64,000 bases of DNA from the NCBI GenBank assembly GCA_035578155.1, contig JAPWDM010000004.1:53429762-53493761 (forward strand), read 5' to 3'. The position numbers and the translations under genes are program-made. The DNA comes from Brachynemurus nebulosus. Its lineage: Eukaryota > Arthropoda > Insecta > Neuroptera > Myrmeleontidae. The first letter of the stretch is position 1. The number at the start of each line of letters is the position of its first letter. The notes beneath the pieces are model-generated. The model was not told the origin of the DNA. It saw only the letters and a list, made by a program, of their open reading frames with translations, and made no database searches. This document shows positions 21,882 through 34,128 of the stretch, piece after piece.

Positions 21882-24290
21882 GTAAGTTTTTACTTCATTT
21901 CATAGATTCTAAAATATTCTATGCATAATAATTTTGTTTGATATCATAATTTAATAATAAATTTGATGCTTTTTAAAGATATGTCTCATCTTTTGATTAT
22001 TCACAATTATTTATCGTAATGGGTATTTTATTAATAAATAATAATAGCCTCTAATATTTGTACTTGTCATGAAGTAAAAATAAGAGCACACAAAAAGCAT
22101 ATTTTACAGATTTTGAAGTCATTTTTTTAAAAGAATATTGATGTACGTACGTTGAAATTTTGAGATTTCTAATGGCTAACCAAGCCAATGCGTAAAAAAT
22201 GTTTTTACACCGTTGCTCTAAGTTAATTACTTTTCGAGAAAAACTAGGAAATATATCGTTCTCCATTTCACTCGCACTCACATTCTTTTCTTTTCTGTCT
22301 CATTTTTGGCGATCCTATTTTCGAAAAAAACGCTTTATAAGTGACGTGTCATTATTTTTTTTGATCCAATTTAGCGATTCAGTTATATTCTATTTCTCTT
22401 AGTTGAATACGATTTTGTATATCTTTGTTCCATTTTTTTTGTAAAAAATTCTCAAGAAAATTTGTTTTATGTTAAAGACGTTTGAGTATGTTTATATGGA
22501 ATTAAAACTATTAACATTTTGGTACAATCGCATAAAAATTACGTTAAAACACATTCAAAAAATAACACTAACGTAAATTTATACGCTTTTGAACATATTT
22601 TTAATAATTTTGTACAACGTACGTACAACATATTCAGTTTTATTACTTCTACGCATTCAATTTTTTTTCTTTTTATTTGACAAATAAAATTAAAATGAAT
22701 GCCTACATACACATATATACATAAAAATTTTAACATATTCTTTTTTCATAGTTTTAGTGAAAATTTTTCTTAGTAAGAAGGGGAAAATTTTACTTAAATG
22801 TGAACGTCAAACACGAATCAACGAAAATCTATGAAAAGAAATACATCCAGCAAAAATATGCTTCGATTTAAACTCAGTTTTCCAACGGGTGTTGTCTGTT
22901 ATTATCCGAAAAAAATCCGAAACTTTTATTTTCGTATACGGTTTCGGTTTCGGATATTTAATTATTTCGGATATCGGTAGTTTTAGTTACGGTTACGAAT
23001 ATCCATAACATCCCTAATGTAAATGTTTATCAATCCAACTTCATCGAGAGAAAGTTAGTTATTTTCGAATTTCGGAAGAACACGTTTATAAACATCTTTT
23101 TCTATAAGTACGTATTATCATATAAACACATTTAGTTTGCAATTTTTTAATAATTAGTTTCTACGCTACTGAAATTATCTTTCCATTTGAAAAGTGGGAT
23201 CCAGTGATGTACATTGGCACCACAAAAGTTTGAGTGAAAAATTTCATTTTCACTTTCACTGAAATTATGTCATATATTCATTTTTTTAGAATTTATTCAT
23301 TTGACAGAAAAATTCTAAATTATTAAAAAAGCCAAATAATTAATAACAATTAAAATAAAAATTAAAAACAGAAAACATTTATTTATATTTGCATTTTTAT
23401 AAAAACATGTAGGTATTATATTTTATATGCACTTTAACTAAAATGTCAAATTTCACAAATATTGTTAATTTTAAATTTCACTCATAATACGCTTAAAAAT
23501 CAAAACTTAAAGTTTATAACATTCACAATCCGTGTAGAGTGTCCATACGTCTTGGTTTTCCCAGATTTGTCACTGTTCTAGCTCCGTTGTCCCGGTGTCC
23601 CGACAGACTTTTTCAAGACGTCCATTTGTTCCGGTTTTTCAAACTATTAATTTTTTATTTTCATCATCTAATAAGTACACAATTTTTAATTTTAAATAAT
23701 AAATAGTTCAATATCATATTGAAAGATCAACAGTAGGTTCATTCGCAATCAAACCTAAAAATATTTAAAAAAAAATTAATTACTTATTAAATTTTCCTAG
23801 TTTTTTCGATTTTACCTTAACCAAGGAATTTCAAAAAAACATTTACTTTTCTTAACTTTTAATCATATATGTACCTACATAAATAAATTGTAATATTATT
23901 TTGCTTGTCTTTATGATACTAAAGTTTCTGAACAATTAAAAATTAAAATGACTGGAATTTTATTCGAATTTTTAAATAAAATAGTTAAGTAACGCGGACA
24001 CTGATAGCGCCACTAATACAGAAATTGACAACATTTAAATGTTCATGTTTTAATACATTTTTCTTGAAAATAAAATTGTCTAAGAAGCTCACTTTCATAA
24101 GAAATTTTAAAAAATATATACTTTTTAGAACAGGGGGCGATTTATTTTGAAAAAAATTAATATTTTAAATAATGAGCCATTAATAGGTAATCTATACATA
24201 TAATACAATTGTAACGAGACCGTTTCTGTATATGGAATATTTTCTGAAAATTGTGCTGATACTGTAAATAGTTATCGATGTAGATATCAA
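21882..24290. other. A+T-rich, with scattered MITE fragments
   Basis: No gene. A CGGATAT/ATATCCG-rich segment lies at 22890-23030. A possible hAT-like end (CAGTGATGTACATTGGCAC) lies at 23212. A segment around 23540-23645 has TGTCCATACGTCTTGG, also transposon-end style. None has a clear partner. Confidence 0.4.
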
Positions 24291-24294
24291 AACA

Positions 24295-24800
24295 GTGATT
24301 TTTAAAATTTTTGTCTGTCTGTCTGTTTGTCCGTTCACGCATCACGCAAAAACTATTGGATGGATTTTAATGAAATTCGGTGTGCTGATAACTTATTACG
24401 CGGGTCAACATCTAAGATGCTTTCTACTTCGGGAAAATGTCTTATTTCCGCGGGAAAATGGAAAAACCATGTTGAGCATGTGCACACAATACGCAAAAAC
24501 TATTGAACGGATTTGGATGCAATTTTGTGTGGTGATAACTTATTACCTGAGTCAGGATCTAAGATACTTTTTATTTCGGGAAAGTGTCTCATCCCAACGG
24601 GAAAATAAAAAAACTTTTTGAGCATGTGCACATATTACACGAAAACTATTGAACGGATTTTTCTGAAATTTGGGTTAGTGATAACTTATTACCTGCGTCA
24701 ACATTTAGGATACTTTTTATTACGGAAAAATATTTCCTTCCTTCGGGAAAATACAAAAATTATTTTGAGCATGTGCATGTATACTTAAAACTATTGTTCT
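24295..24800. repeat. three tandem copies of a 145-150 bp repeat after a CTGT run
   Basis: TCTGTCTGTCTG leads into units with CGCAAAAACTATTG, then GGATTT and GATAACTTATTAC, then ATACTTTTTATTTCGGGAAA, at about 24340, 24490 and 24635. This phrase family is common in insect interspersed repeats. The open frame through it is a repeat translation, not a gene. Confidence 0.85.
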
Positions 24801-25368
24801 ATGCGAATGCTTTATAGTTACTATACTTATATACTTCTCATTTATTAAAATAAATTTACCATAATACAAGATTTCTGGAGACTAACTCTATTTTAAATTA
24901 CTTTAGAAATTTCGAAAATTTGATTGCCTATATTTTCGAGAAATTCATTTTGGCATGAAACTTGTTATATTAATAAGATAGGATACTAGTTTGGGATGTA
25001 AATGGATGATTATACCCAATTAGGATGATTCTATCTTTAATGGATTTTTTTGTTAATTTTCGAAAATATTATAATAATTACTTATAATACTTGTCAAACG
25101 TCGTTCGACAATCACCAGTGAAAAGAATTCGCCCAGTACATGTCGGGCACCCCTCAAATCAGGATTCCTCACTAATTAAGGATTTTCATAGCTTGCGAAA
25201 TAAAGTAAAATATTCGACAGTATTACTCGCACTTGTTTTAGTAATGTTAGTAATAGAATAATTTCGCGTACTCTATCGTGCGGAATATCGTTAGAGAGAT
25301 ATTCTTAAATGAAGTTGTTAGCTTTCTTTAACCACTTTTCATTTTTAAGCTTCTTTTGAATACTGAAC

Positions 25369-26545
25369 TTAGTGCCGATGCACACATCCATTTGGCACCG
25401 CAAAATGTGATACACACATACGGTTTTTGCACTTTACCGTTGTTGTCGCAGTTGAAAAACTAGTGGCGTTGTTGTAAGTTTGGACACCGTAATGCATAAA
25501 ATATAAAAAAATAAATATCAGTATTATTACGTTATATTTACTCATCAAAATTTTTATACTATCAATTAATCTGAAAATTAATATAAAACTAATTTCTTAC
25601 TTCTCTTCTATCTATCTCTTCACGGGGATACAGTGTTGGGATTTTTTTGAAGTAAAAATTGTCATTAGGTTTGCCAAATTAAAGTATGTCGTGAGAAACT
25701 GTAATAAAATCCAAATTTATAGTTGAGCAAATAAAAAAAAAATTTTTTTCGACAAAGCAAAAGACGAAATTTTTTTGAAAAATACCATTATTAAGAAAAA
25801 CAAGAACATACTAGAAGCAAAAACACAAAGGAATAATAAACTGTAAACAAAATATAAAATAAACAAATGACAAAATACAATTCCAAACAATCGAAAAATG
25901 ATTTACTTTTTTAGATTTTATAAACAATTTTTTGCAATTATATAATTAAAATTCTGTGTTACACAGTAAAATTCATAAGATGTAGTTTGCCGCAGCAGTA
26001 CTGTAGGGAACTGCCGCACAAAATGCACGTTGCGTGCACGCGGCTGTGCCGCACGACACCGTAAGTATGTGTGCATCAAACAAGGGGTCAAACTACTGTA
26101 TAATAGTTAGTATTCCGCTTGCCGCCAAAAATTTACGTCACAAAAATGGGAGGAGCTTCCCCACTTTTTATGGTTATATACATATTTAGAGTTTGTGTCT
26201 GTATATGTGGTGTAGTTGCATGTACGTGGTACCACAGTGGTACGTACACATCGTACATATAATGTCTTGTGTAATATGTATGTACTCTAAGCGCTACGTA
26301 TTCATGTATTACATTGTTGCAACAATCAATGTCCGAACCGCTACAAGTGCTGTGGACGACTGAATCACCTAAGCTGTGACAGACCTACAAGTGGCTCCAA
26401 GCGAGCTACACTTTTTTGATATTAGTTTGCTTCTAGTGTTCTATGGCATCACACAATATAACTCAATGTACTTTCGGCCGCAGTTGCGTGCACGCTGTGA
26501 TGTCGCACGTTAAAAAAAAAAAACGAATGTATGCATCGGCACTAA
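25369..26545. mobile_element. 1.18 kb TIR element
   Basis: TTAGTGCCGATGCACACAT at the left faces TGCATCGGCACTAA at the right. An internal segment at 26020-26095 (GCGTGCACGCGGCTGTGCCG, then GTGTGCATCAAAC) repeats the subterminal motif. No transposase; the target duplication is not clear. Confidence 0.75.
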
Positions 26546-27135
26546 GAGAATTGGGAAATAAATTATCACGTAATTGATCGTTAACTAACACATGTGCAAG
26601 TCACATCTCAATATAAGTGTCAATCTCAAATATAAGTATTTATCTACTTTTGTAGTAAACCGTGAAAAGGTAATTAAATCATCTATATTTTATCCCGAAA
26701 GTTGAGAAAAACTCCAGCAAGTACCCTGGTAACTCTGTTAACCTAGGAGAAATCTTGAGTTAATGCGTGTTTAACACTCTTTTGGTGAATATTTTTACTA
26801 TAAATATCTATTGTTATGATAAATCATACAAAATGTATTTAATTATCCTATTTTCTATTCCCAAAGCTATGAAAATCTCTTTGATAAATCCTGAATTAAT
26901 ACTAAATCTCTTTGATAATGCTGAATTGATAAATCCTGAATTAATACATATCCAACACGTACTTAGCACTTTAATATTCTTTAGTACTTACTCGGATGAA
27001 TTACGACACTCGCCTTGTAAGCTCGGCTCATACCAAAATTTCATGCTCGTGAGTAACAGCCATCATTGCATGATATTGAATAAAATACTAATATTAACAT
27101 ATTTGTTTTACAATAATTAGTTTACGGACAACTGA
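26546..27135. other. A+T-rich, no gene seen
   Basis: Contains a short direct repeat (AATCCTGAATTAATAC near 26887 and 26931). The open frame here has no recognisable domain. Confidence 0.45.
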
Positions 27136-27310
27136 GGCGGCCTGTACACGATAAGTAATACTGTCAGTATTTAAAAATACTGACATTATTACTGATTGTA
27201 TGTATTGACAATACTGAAGTATTAGTATATAGAATTTATATTATAAAAATAATGATTCATTATTTTTGTCAGTAAATACTGACAGTATTACTGATCGTGT
27301 ACAGGCCACC
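27136..27310. mobile_element. palindromic MITE of about 175 bp
   Basis: GGCGGCCTGTACACGAT at the left matches the inverse of ATCGTGTACAGGCC at the right. The interior repeats ATACTGACAGTATT-type palindromes. No coding capacity. Confidence 0.85.
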
Positions 27311-27477
27311 TATTATTATGTATACCTACTGTAACTTTATTGCAGAAATTTTAATTTGTACTGTTTATTTATGTTTGAAAAATTTGTGCAGAGTATGTTT
27401 TAAAATAAAGGCGAAAATAAGACGAAATACTCGTTATGTAATCGTTAAGTTACGTACGTATATCTTTATAAATTATA

Positions 27478-28684
27478 CCATCAGATGGAGCGAATCTGGA
27501 CGATTTTTTCAGTTTTTTGGCAATAAATTATTTAGTTTATCTAAAAAATTCTAAAAAAATAATTTAAATGCTTTAATATCACGAGCATATAGGGCAGTAA
27601 TAAAAATATCAAAATTGGTACTGCAACATTTTTTTTTTTTGGTTATATAACGTCTAGAGTCGCCGAATGTATGGGACGAATCTGGACAGTACTTTATTTG
27701 CAATATAAATCACATTCAGTCACGCATATGGGTAAAATCGGATATAAAAAGATAAAAATAGCTGAATTTCCAATCTGAAAATTCTCTAAGATAAGTAACT
27801 GCATCGGTGAATGACTTTTGATGGGTGGAATAAACATTTTAGATTTAAATGAATTTTATTTCGATTTGCCTTTGAGTCTATCATGCAAGGTCGATTTGGG
27901 AACATGGAAATATTCAGCAGCTTATCTGAGCGATTTTCTTTTATTTTTAATATCGGAAAGTAGGGGCGCAACAACTACATATCTACAGGAAGCCCAACAA
28001 AAATTTAAATTATCAAATTTTTTGATAACGCAGTTCTCCGATAACAATGGAAAATGTTGTAATAAAATGTCGTCTCTGAAAATTTGATTCTCAAATAAGA
28101 AATATTAGTAAACCACTAAAAATTTTACTTTTTAATATAAATAAAATAAATTGAAGGAATGGATCTCCCCGGTTGTTGCACCTCTGTCGAAAAGAGCCCA
28201 TTTTATGTCATTTAAACTACAGTTTATGTAGTTTATACCCACTTTCTTTTTATATTGACGCCCCATGGTGTATGAATTCGCCTCACCTATCGGCAATTTT
28301 TTGTTAATCAATTTATAAAAAAAAAAATTAAGCACAGTACTGCTTTCATTTTTGGTACATACATTGTCAACAAAACGCCAAACATTTTATTGCCAGTCCC
28401 TACTTTATATATATAACTGTTTTTTGTACAGCAGTTTCTTTATAAGATTTCAAAACGCGCGTTATTTTTAAAAATTATAAACAATGCGCCTGTAAAATAA
28501 CAAAATACAAAGATGTCACGTTCACCGCTTTTCTTTGATGATTAACTCATAACGTCATAACTGACAAAATTCAGTAGCATAAATTGATCTATGACCTTGT
28601 ACGGTCATAACACTAACGAAGAAATATCGAGAGGCAGCTCTGTCTAGATTCGCCCTTACTGTCCAGATTCGCCCCAACTGATGG
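27478..28684. mobile_element. pogo-like Tc1/mariner transposon remnant, TA target duplication
   Basis: Inverted ends begin CCATCAG.TGG.GCGAATC and run into TGGAC, flanked by TA at 27476-27477 and 28685-28686. GCGAATCTGGAC-type motifs recur just inside each end (about 27680 and 28644). The interior holds a transposase HTH remnant on the minus strand. The interior segment 27970-28160 recurs at 9780-10000. Confidence 0.85.
27859..27941 (-). pseudogene. pipsqueak-type HTH fragment of a pogo-like transposase
   Basis: The minus strand reads KRKSLR, a stop, then AAEYFHVPKSTLHDRLKGK. This is the helix-turn-helix that binds the terminal repeats in pogo-family transposases (usual form: SLR.AA..F.VP.STL..R). 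The stop replaces the residue before the first Ala of the helix. No catalytic DDE domain was recognised in the rest of the element, which is heavily decayed. Confidence 0.75.
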
Positions 28685-28689
28685 TACTC

Positions 28690-29345
28690 ATTTATTAATT
28701 AATACTCATTAATTGTTAAAATTTAACAATTAATGAGTGTAAAAATGTTTTAAAAATCTAAAAAATTTTAAGCTAACGTAATTACTCCAATTTTTACTAC
28801 ATTACTTTCTAGATATATTTTATTCCCAAACGTATAGACACCCACTTTCGTACTTTAACTAATAAATTATTCTTAAAAATGTAGCTAAACCTATAATCTA
28901 CTATACAGGTAGAAACAAATTAAATTTTTTTTTTGGTGAAATTCTTCAAATTGTACAGGTAGGTATATAAAAATTTATCTCAAGCAAAAAATATTGGTTA
29001 ATACATTAGACATTACCAAACTATTATACAAGTCAAAACTTGTCCTTTAAATACATCAATACAGCAAACTGGATGGATTTTTGTTTTAAATAACAAAAGG
29101 ACCATTTTGTGCTAATTGAGGTTTAAAAGGTTTCGTTTTGAAATATTTTTTTCCGATATAAATTTGCCATGTATTTTTAAAATATGGTAGATATTTATTT
29201 ATTTATATATTTTTTTTTGGCCAGGGCGAACGTTTAAAATATATACATACCTACTACTTTTCAAATTTATTAAATAACTAAAAAGTTCTCCCATGTAGCT
29301 ATTCAAATGAAACCAGTTATAACTCAAATTATCAATGAGTTTTTG
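28690..29345. other. A+T-rich, no gene seen
   Basis: Nothing recognisable apart from TTAATTAATACTCATTAATT-type simple sequence at 28690-28740. Confidence 0.45.
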
Positions 29346-29507
29346 TTCCAGAAACTCCTGTTGCTATATGTATACATATATCGCACCTCGGTAACAACAG
29401 AGCCACATCTTATACGGAGTTGTAGGTATGTATGTATAGATGTAGCCCTGTTATTGCCGAGGTGCGGTATGTACGAGTATACATATAGGAACAGGAGTTT
29501 CTGGAAT
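29346..29507. repeat. 162-bp hairpin with arms of about 60 bp
   Basis: TTCCAGAAACTCCTGTTGCT at the left and its near-exact inverse at the right. The paired arms continue through CGCACCTCGGTAA and end near GAGCCACATC, with a loop of about 30 bases. Could be a small MITE or a long-hairpin RNA source. Confidence 0.9.
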
Positions 29508-29547
29508 TATGATGGAATTATGGAGGTCTTGAATAACAGTGACTAAT

Positions 29548-29681
29548 AAGGAAACTGCCAGAAGTCGAAAATTCAAAGAAATCTAAAACTTCGACAATAT
29601 TTTATGTTATTTGGTAGTCACTTTCTATATACTGGCAAAGTTTCAGATTTTTTTGAATTTTTGACTTCTTGCGGTTTCCTT
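29548..29681. mobile_element. short MITE related to the 556-2252 foldback
   Basis: Ends are AAGGAAACTGCCAGAAGTC and the inverse of AAGGAAACCGCAAGAAGTC, extended by TAAT/ATTA at the edges. The half from about 29600 to 29681 matches 2165-2252 closely (AAAGTTTCAGATTTTTTTGA). It is the minimal form of that family. Confidence 0.88.
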
Positions 29682-29689
29682 ATTATTGT

Positions 29690-30489
29690 GTTTCTTCATT
29701 GACTAAATACTTAGCTATAAAATAATTTTAAAATACACGGTACGCTGTATAAAGACATTTCAGTCCAATATATTCCAAAACTTTCAGTTACTTTACTAAA
29801 ACAATGCTATAAAACTTTATATAATACCTATAATTATTTATAAATACAATAAAAGTATCGATAGATAGAATTCAAGTTAATGTCACAGTATAAAAAATAG
29901 ATATTTATATCTGTTTCCGAAGTCAAAACGACAGTAAGGGACGGCACACACTCAGTAAGTGTCAGTCACAGTCCGTTCTCGACCCGATCTTGATCGGTAA
30001 AATCTTAGTAAGTTCACATCTTTATGTTCTATAAGCGGCGTACCAGTACCGTCCACGGTTCGTTCTCGATCCAATATTATTCACCATATTCATAGATCAT
30101 AATTTAGTTTTAAATCACTGATGGTTGAAGTCGGATGCATTTCGATGAAGTTTTTATTATTTCTTATTCATTTTTTTTCAATTATTCATAATTTTTTTCG
30201 GTAGAAAAAGTAACTTGCTCATATTCGGCCTGTAAATTTTTTTTGTGGGCCTAGATACTTCAGAATCCTCAGCTTTTAGCCTCGAATTCTTAACGAGGCC
30301 ACAAAAATAACACTTACGGTCCTTGCCAAGTAATATACTATTAATTTCCTTTTGTTATAAACAAAAATGTTTTAAACAATATCTAACCATGTTAACGTTT
30401 AATAACATAAATTGTCATAATCGCACTATCTCCTGAACTTACTCTAGCAAAAACAAAAATTCCACTTGAATTGCATTCGGAATAGTTAT
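29690..30489. other. no gene seen
   Basis: 29920-30090 contains two related segments with CGTTCTCGA.CC.AT (about 29973 and 30060), otherwise A+T-rich DNA. Confidence 0.4.
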
Positions 30490-30860
30490 GGGAATAATCA
30501 CTCTTTGTAGTGAGTTGAATTTTTTGAATCCGCTCACTGTGGTGAGTCGATTCAATGAATTGAATCACTCACTCACTTGACACAATTCGCTCACTCGTTT
30601 TTATGAATTGAATCACTCACTCCACTCACTCACTTTACACAACTGATTGATACGAATTCAAATACGAATCAACAAACAAATTCAATCATACAGTTTACAT
30701 GTGAAACACTCACTCAAGTGAATGAGTGTTTGGAAACAATTATTATATCCGAATAAAATAACTCACGAGTTGAAAGAGTCGATTCAGTTCTTTTTGACTG
30801 ATTCAATTCAGTCAGTCAGTTGAGTGATTCAATTCACTGAATTGAATCACTCACTCACTA
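30490..30860. repeat. cluster of TGAATTGAATCACTCACT motifs in both orientations
   Basis: At least ten occurrences of CACTCACT or its inverse AGTGAGTG-like forms, and several ATGAATTGAATCACTC phrases, irregularly spaced, with palindromic joints such as GATTCAATTCA..TGAATTGAATC. Confidence 0.7.
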
Positions 30861-31913
30861 ACCATCGCTAATTCGGAAGATTGCGCCCATACCAGCTGTT
30901 TTATCATGTTTGAATTTTAAAAATTGTTTTATTAAACAGTTGTCGACGAAAAGTGGAACATTGGCTTCTGTAAACGAATGTGAAAGACTATTTATTATAT
31001 TTATGTACTAGGCGCCACATTTATAGCTAAATAAGTAGAGCTAAACAAAACATTTAAAATTATACATTCCATAAACTCCAATGAGTTGAACTGTGTGTGG
31101 TAAATGACAAAAAGTTTAAAAGATATATTGTTTGAAATAGTTCAAATTTATTGTTCGTTAATTGGACGTTATAGGTTCTTCAAAAAAATTTTAAGATTAT
31201 ACCTGGTAACTTTTTATAATTTTTACGAACAATGAGAAGAGCAATTACTGCAGTATGTATATGTGGTATAAGTTACTTACAATTAGTCACTCATCATTCC
31301 CATATAAAATTATAACGGAACTTTGCCTATACGCTAACTGCATTGAAAGTACATATCATGGAAATTTGGTTTTAGAATTCTATAGCCAAAACAGTAGTTT
31401 TTCAATTTTTATTTAATTGATATACAATTGATTTACAATAAAAACTACATAGGAGTAAAATTACCAGATATGCTTTATCAAAAACTCTATATTTCGAAAA
31501 TAGGGTTCCTTTGCATAAAATTTTTGTGACAGTATTGCCAACTATCAGTATGTCAAGAATTTGTAATTACAGTAGGTACTTCTTTTCAATACCACCGTCT
31601 ATAAGAACGGTAGGAAATATCTATATTATCTACCAGGAGAACTAGTACCTACCCTACTTTTAAATTTTTTTTGGAAAACTGAATAAGAATAAAGTTTGAT
31701 AATAATTTTAGATTTCAGATAGTTGTAAAATAATTATAGTTAGTTTAAAATTGTTTAAAATTATTTTTACACAAATAATTATGATGCCATCCTCTCTTGC
31801 TTCTCCTGAAATATCTTATTTAGGCTATGAAAAGAGATGAATCAAATACAGAAATTTAGAAAATTAGTTAGAACTTAATTTTTTGAAAACAACATTTATT
31901 TACTGGAAACACT
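30861..31913. other. A+T-rich, no gene seen
   Basis: No recognisable domain in any frame. Confidence 0.45.
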
Positions 31914-34128
31914 TAGGTTTAACGGTTTGAGAGTTTCTGGTGACTTCACATTATAAAAAGGTCATAAAAAAATTCACCTTTCTAGAGACCGTAATTTTGG
32001 AAAAATTTCTTTTATGCTTTTAAATTTTACAATATTTTTGAATTGTATTAAAAAAAAGTTTAAGTTCTATATGGATTTATATGTAACTTAACTAAAAGTT
32101 AATATTATATTATAAAAATGTGTTGAAATGGTTATGAAAATTTATAGTGAATGCAATAGCAATAATTTTAATAATACATAGGATAGTTTTATCCCGATTG
32201 GAGGTTCCCGGTGGAAACAAAATCAACTGCTAAATTACATCCAACTAAATAAACCAAAGTCGATGAAATTTAGTACACAGAGAGACATTATTTACCCTGA
32301 GTTATCATATGGTGTAATCTTATCCCGATTAAATGTTCCTGTGGGATTCAATATCAGTTAATCAGGAAAAATCATAGATCCTTGATATTGCTTGCATTAA
32401 AGTTGGGAATTTCAAAATGCAGACTAGTATAATAGTATAATAGTCGAATAAATATATCTAGAGATGCATGGTTCTAACTCAGACGAATTGTTTTATAATT
32501 AAGAAGCAATAAAATGCTTTTTCCCACAATGAAATTTCCTCGTCTGTCTGTCTGTTTGTTTGCCCCGTCTGTCTGTCCAGTCTTACCGTGTGTCTTGTCT
32601 GTATGTCAGTCCTGTCCTATTAACAGGCTGTATGTTCTGTCTGTCTGTTTAGTCCTACAGTTTGTCTGTCAGTCAGTCCTGTTCGTCTGTCTGAATTTTA
32701 ATTTTATCCTGTCTGTCTGCTGTCTGGCTGTCTTTTTTGCCTGCCCGTCAAGTCCTGTCTGCCTGTTTATCCTGTCTTACTGCCTGTCTGTCTTGTATAA
32801 TAGTACTGTCTGTCCGTCTATCTATTAATCGGTCTTGTCTGTTTGTCAGTCGGTCCTGTCTGTCTGTCTACTAGTCCTTTGTCTGTCAATCCATGTCTGT
32901 ATGGCCATTTTCTCCTGTTTGTTTTTTCTGTTTTTTTGTCCGTCTGTCCATTAGTCTACCCAGTGTGTCTGTCTGTTTGTATTCCTCCCTCCTTATCTGT
33001 TTTTTTGCCTTCTGTCATCTGTCCTGTCTAAATTAACATCCTGGCCGGATTTTTATACTTGACAGGGCCTTTTAAAGGCCGCTTTTGGTAAGAGGAATAA
33101 TTATTCTGTGTAATAATTTTTAGTAATTTTTTTATTTACCTTTAGTGGCCTTTAAAAATAACAACATGCTGTATGAAAATTAGGTTCCGTGCATGCACAC
33201 AAAGTCATATAAGTAGCAGTAGCAAGAAACTACTAATTAACTGTATAATTAAGAAAATATCAAATATTATTAATTAAATTCTACCCTCGTTTTGAAAATA
33301 TGGCCATGTAAATTGTTCAAAAATGGCTTAAAATCGCACTAGAAGTTTTTTAAATTTTCAAAAATTATTTTTGAAAATTATTTTAGGTAGGTATATAAAA
33401 TAATGAATAAATTGTATGCATGAATGTATTTGTAACCAACTACACCTTTAAAAGCAATGAAATATTGACCGCGGAGTGCTATTCGTGTGTTTCCCTTTTT
33501 GTGTTGAGTTGCAATTTTAGAGTCGGGTCGATCTTTTTCAACCGCGGGATGCAATTCATGATCAACCGATAAAATAAACCTCATAATCTCGTTTGCATTT
33601 TGAAATTCCCAACTTTAATGCAAGCAATATCAAGGATCTATGATTTTTTGCTGTTATTAATTAACTGATATTGAATCCCACAGGAACATTTAATCGGGAT
33701 AATATTACACCATGTGTTAACTCAGGATAAATAGTGCCTCTCTGTGTACTAAATTTCATCGACTTCGGTTTAGTTTGTTGGATGTGATTTAGCAGTTGAT
33801 TTTGTTTCCACCGGGAACCTTCAATCGGGATAAAACTATCCTATGTATTATTAAAATTATTGCTATTGCATTCACTATAAATTTTCATAACTATTTCGAC
33901 ACATTTTTATAATATAATATTAACTTTTAGTTAAGTTACATATAAATCTATGTAGAACTAAAACTTTTTTTTAACACAATTTAAGAATACTGAAAAATTT
34001 AAACGGATAAAAGAATTTTTACCAAAATAAGTCATAAAATTAATTACGGTCTCTAAAAAGGTGAACATTTTTTAATGTCACTTTTAAAATGTGAAGCCAT
34101 TAGAAACTTTCAAACAACCGGTTTAACC
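31914..34128. mobile_element. 2.2 kb element with 0.5 kb inverted arms
   Basis: The left arm (31914-32421) and right arm (33594-34128) are imperfect inverses over their whole length. Shared phrases include ATTCACTATAAATTTTCATA, TTGATTTTGTTTCCACCGGG and TTTGAAATTCCCAACTTTAA. The spacer holds an imperfect CTGT-rich tract (32537-33030) and about 550 bp of A+T-rich DNA. No transposase. Confidence 0.85.
32537..33030. repeat. imperfect (CTGT)n / (GTCTGTCT)n tract
   Basis: Nearly 500 bp of interrupted CTGTCTGT. Open frames here encode Cys/Val/Leu/Ser-rich repeats and are not genes. Confidence 0.9.

Noticed and set aside
24295..24621. 108-aa open frame
   Set aside because: It runs through tandem non-coding repeat units, which explains the repeated KTI.....FG pattern.
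26325..26400. Possible zinc-knuckle (KCCGRLNHLSC) of a gag protein
   Set aside because: Only about 30 codons, spacing does not fit CX2CX4HX4C, and no retroelement sequence adjoins; it lies inside a TIR element.
32514..33031. Open frames rich in Cys, Val, Leu and Ser, signal-peptide-like
   Set aside because: They translate an imperfect CTGT repeat inside the spacer of an inverted-repeat element; no start context, splice sites or domain.
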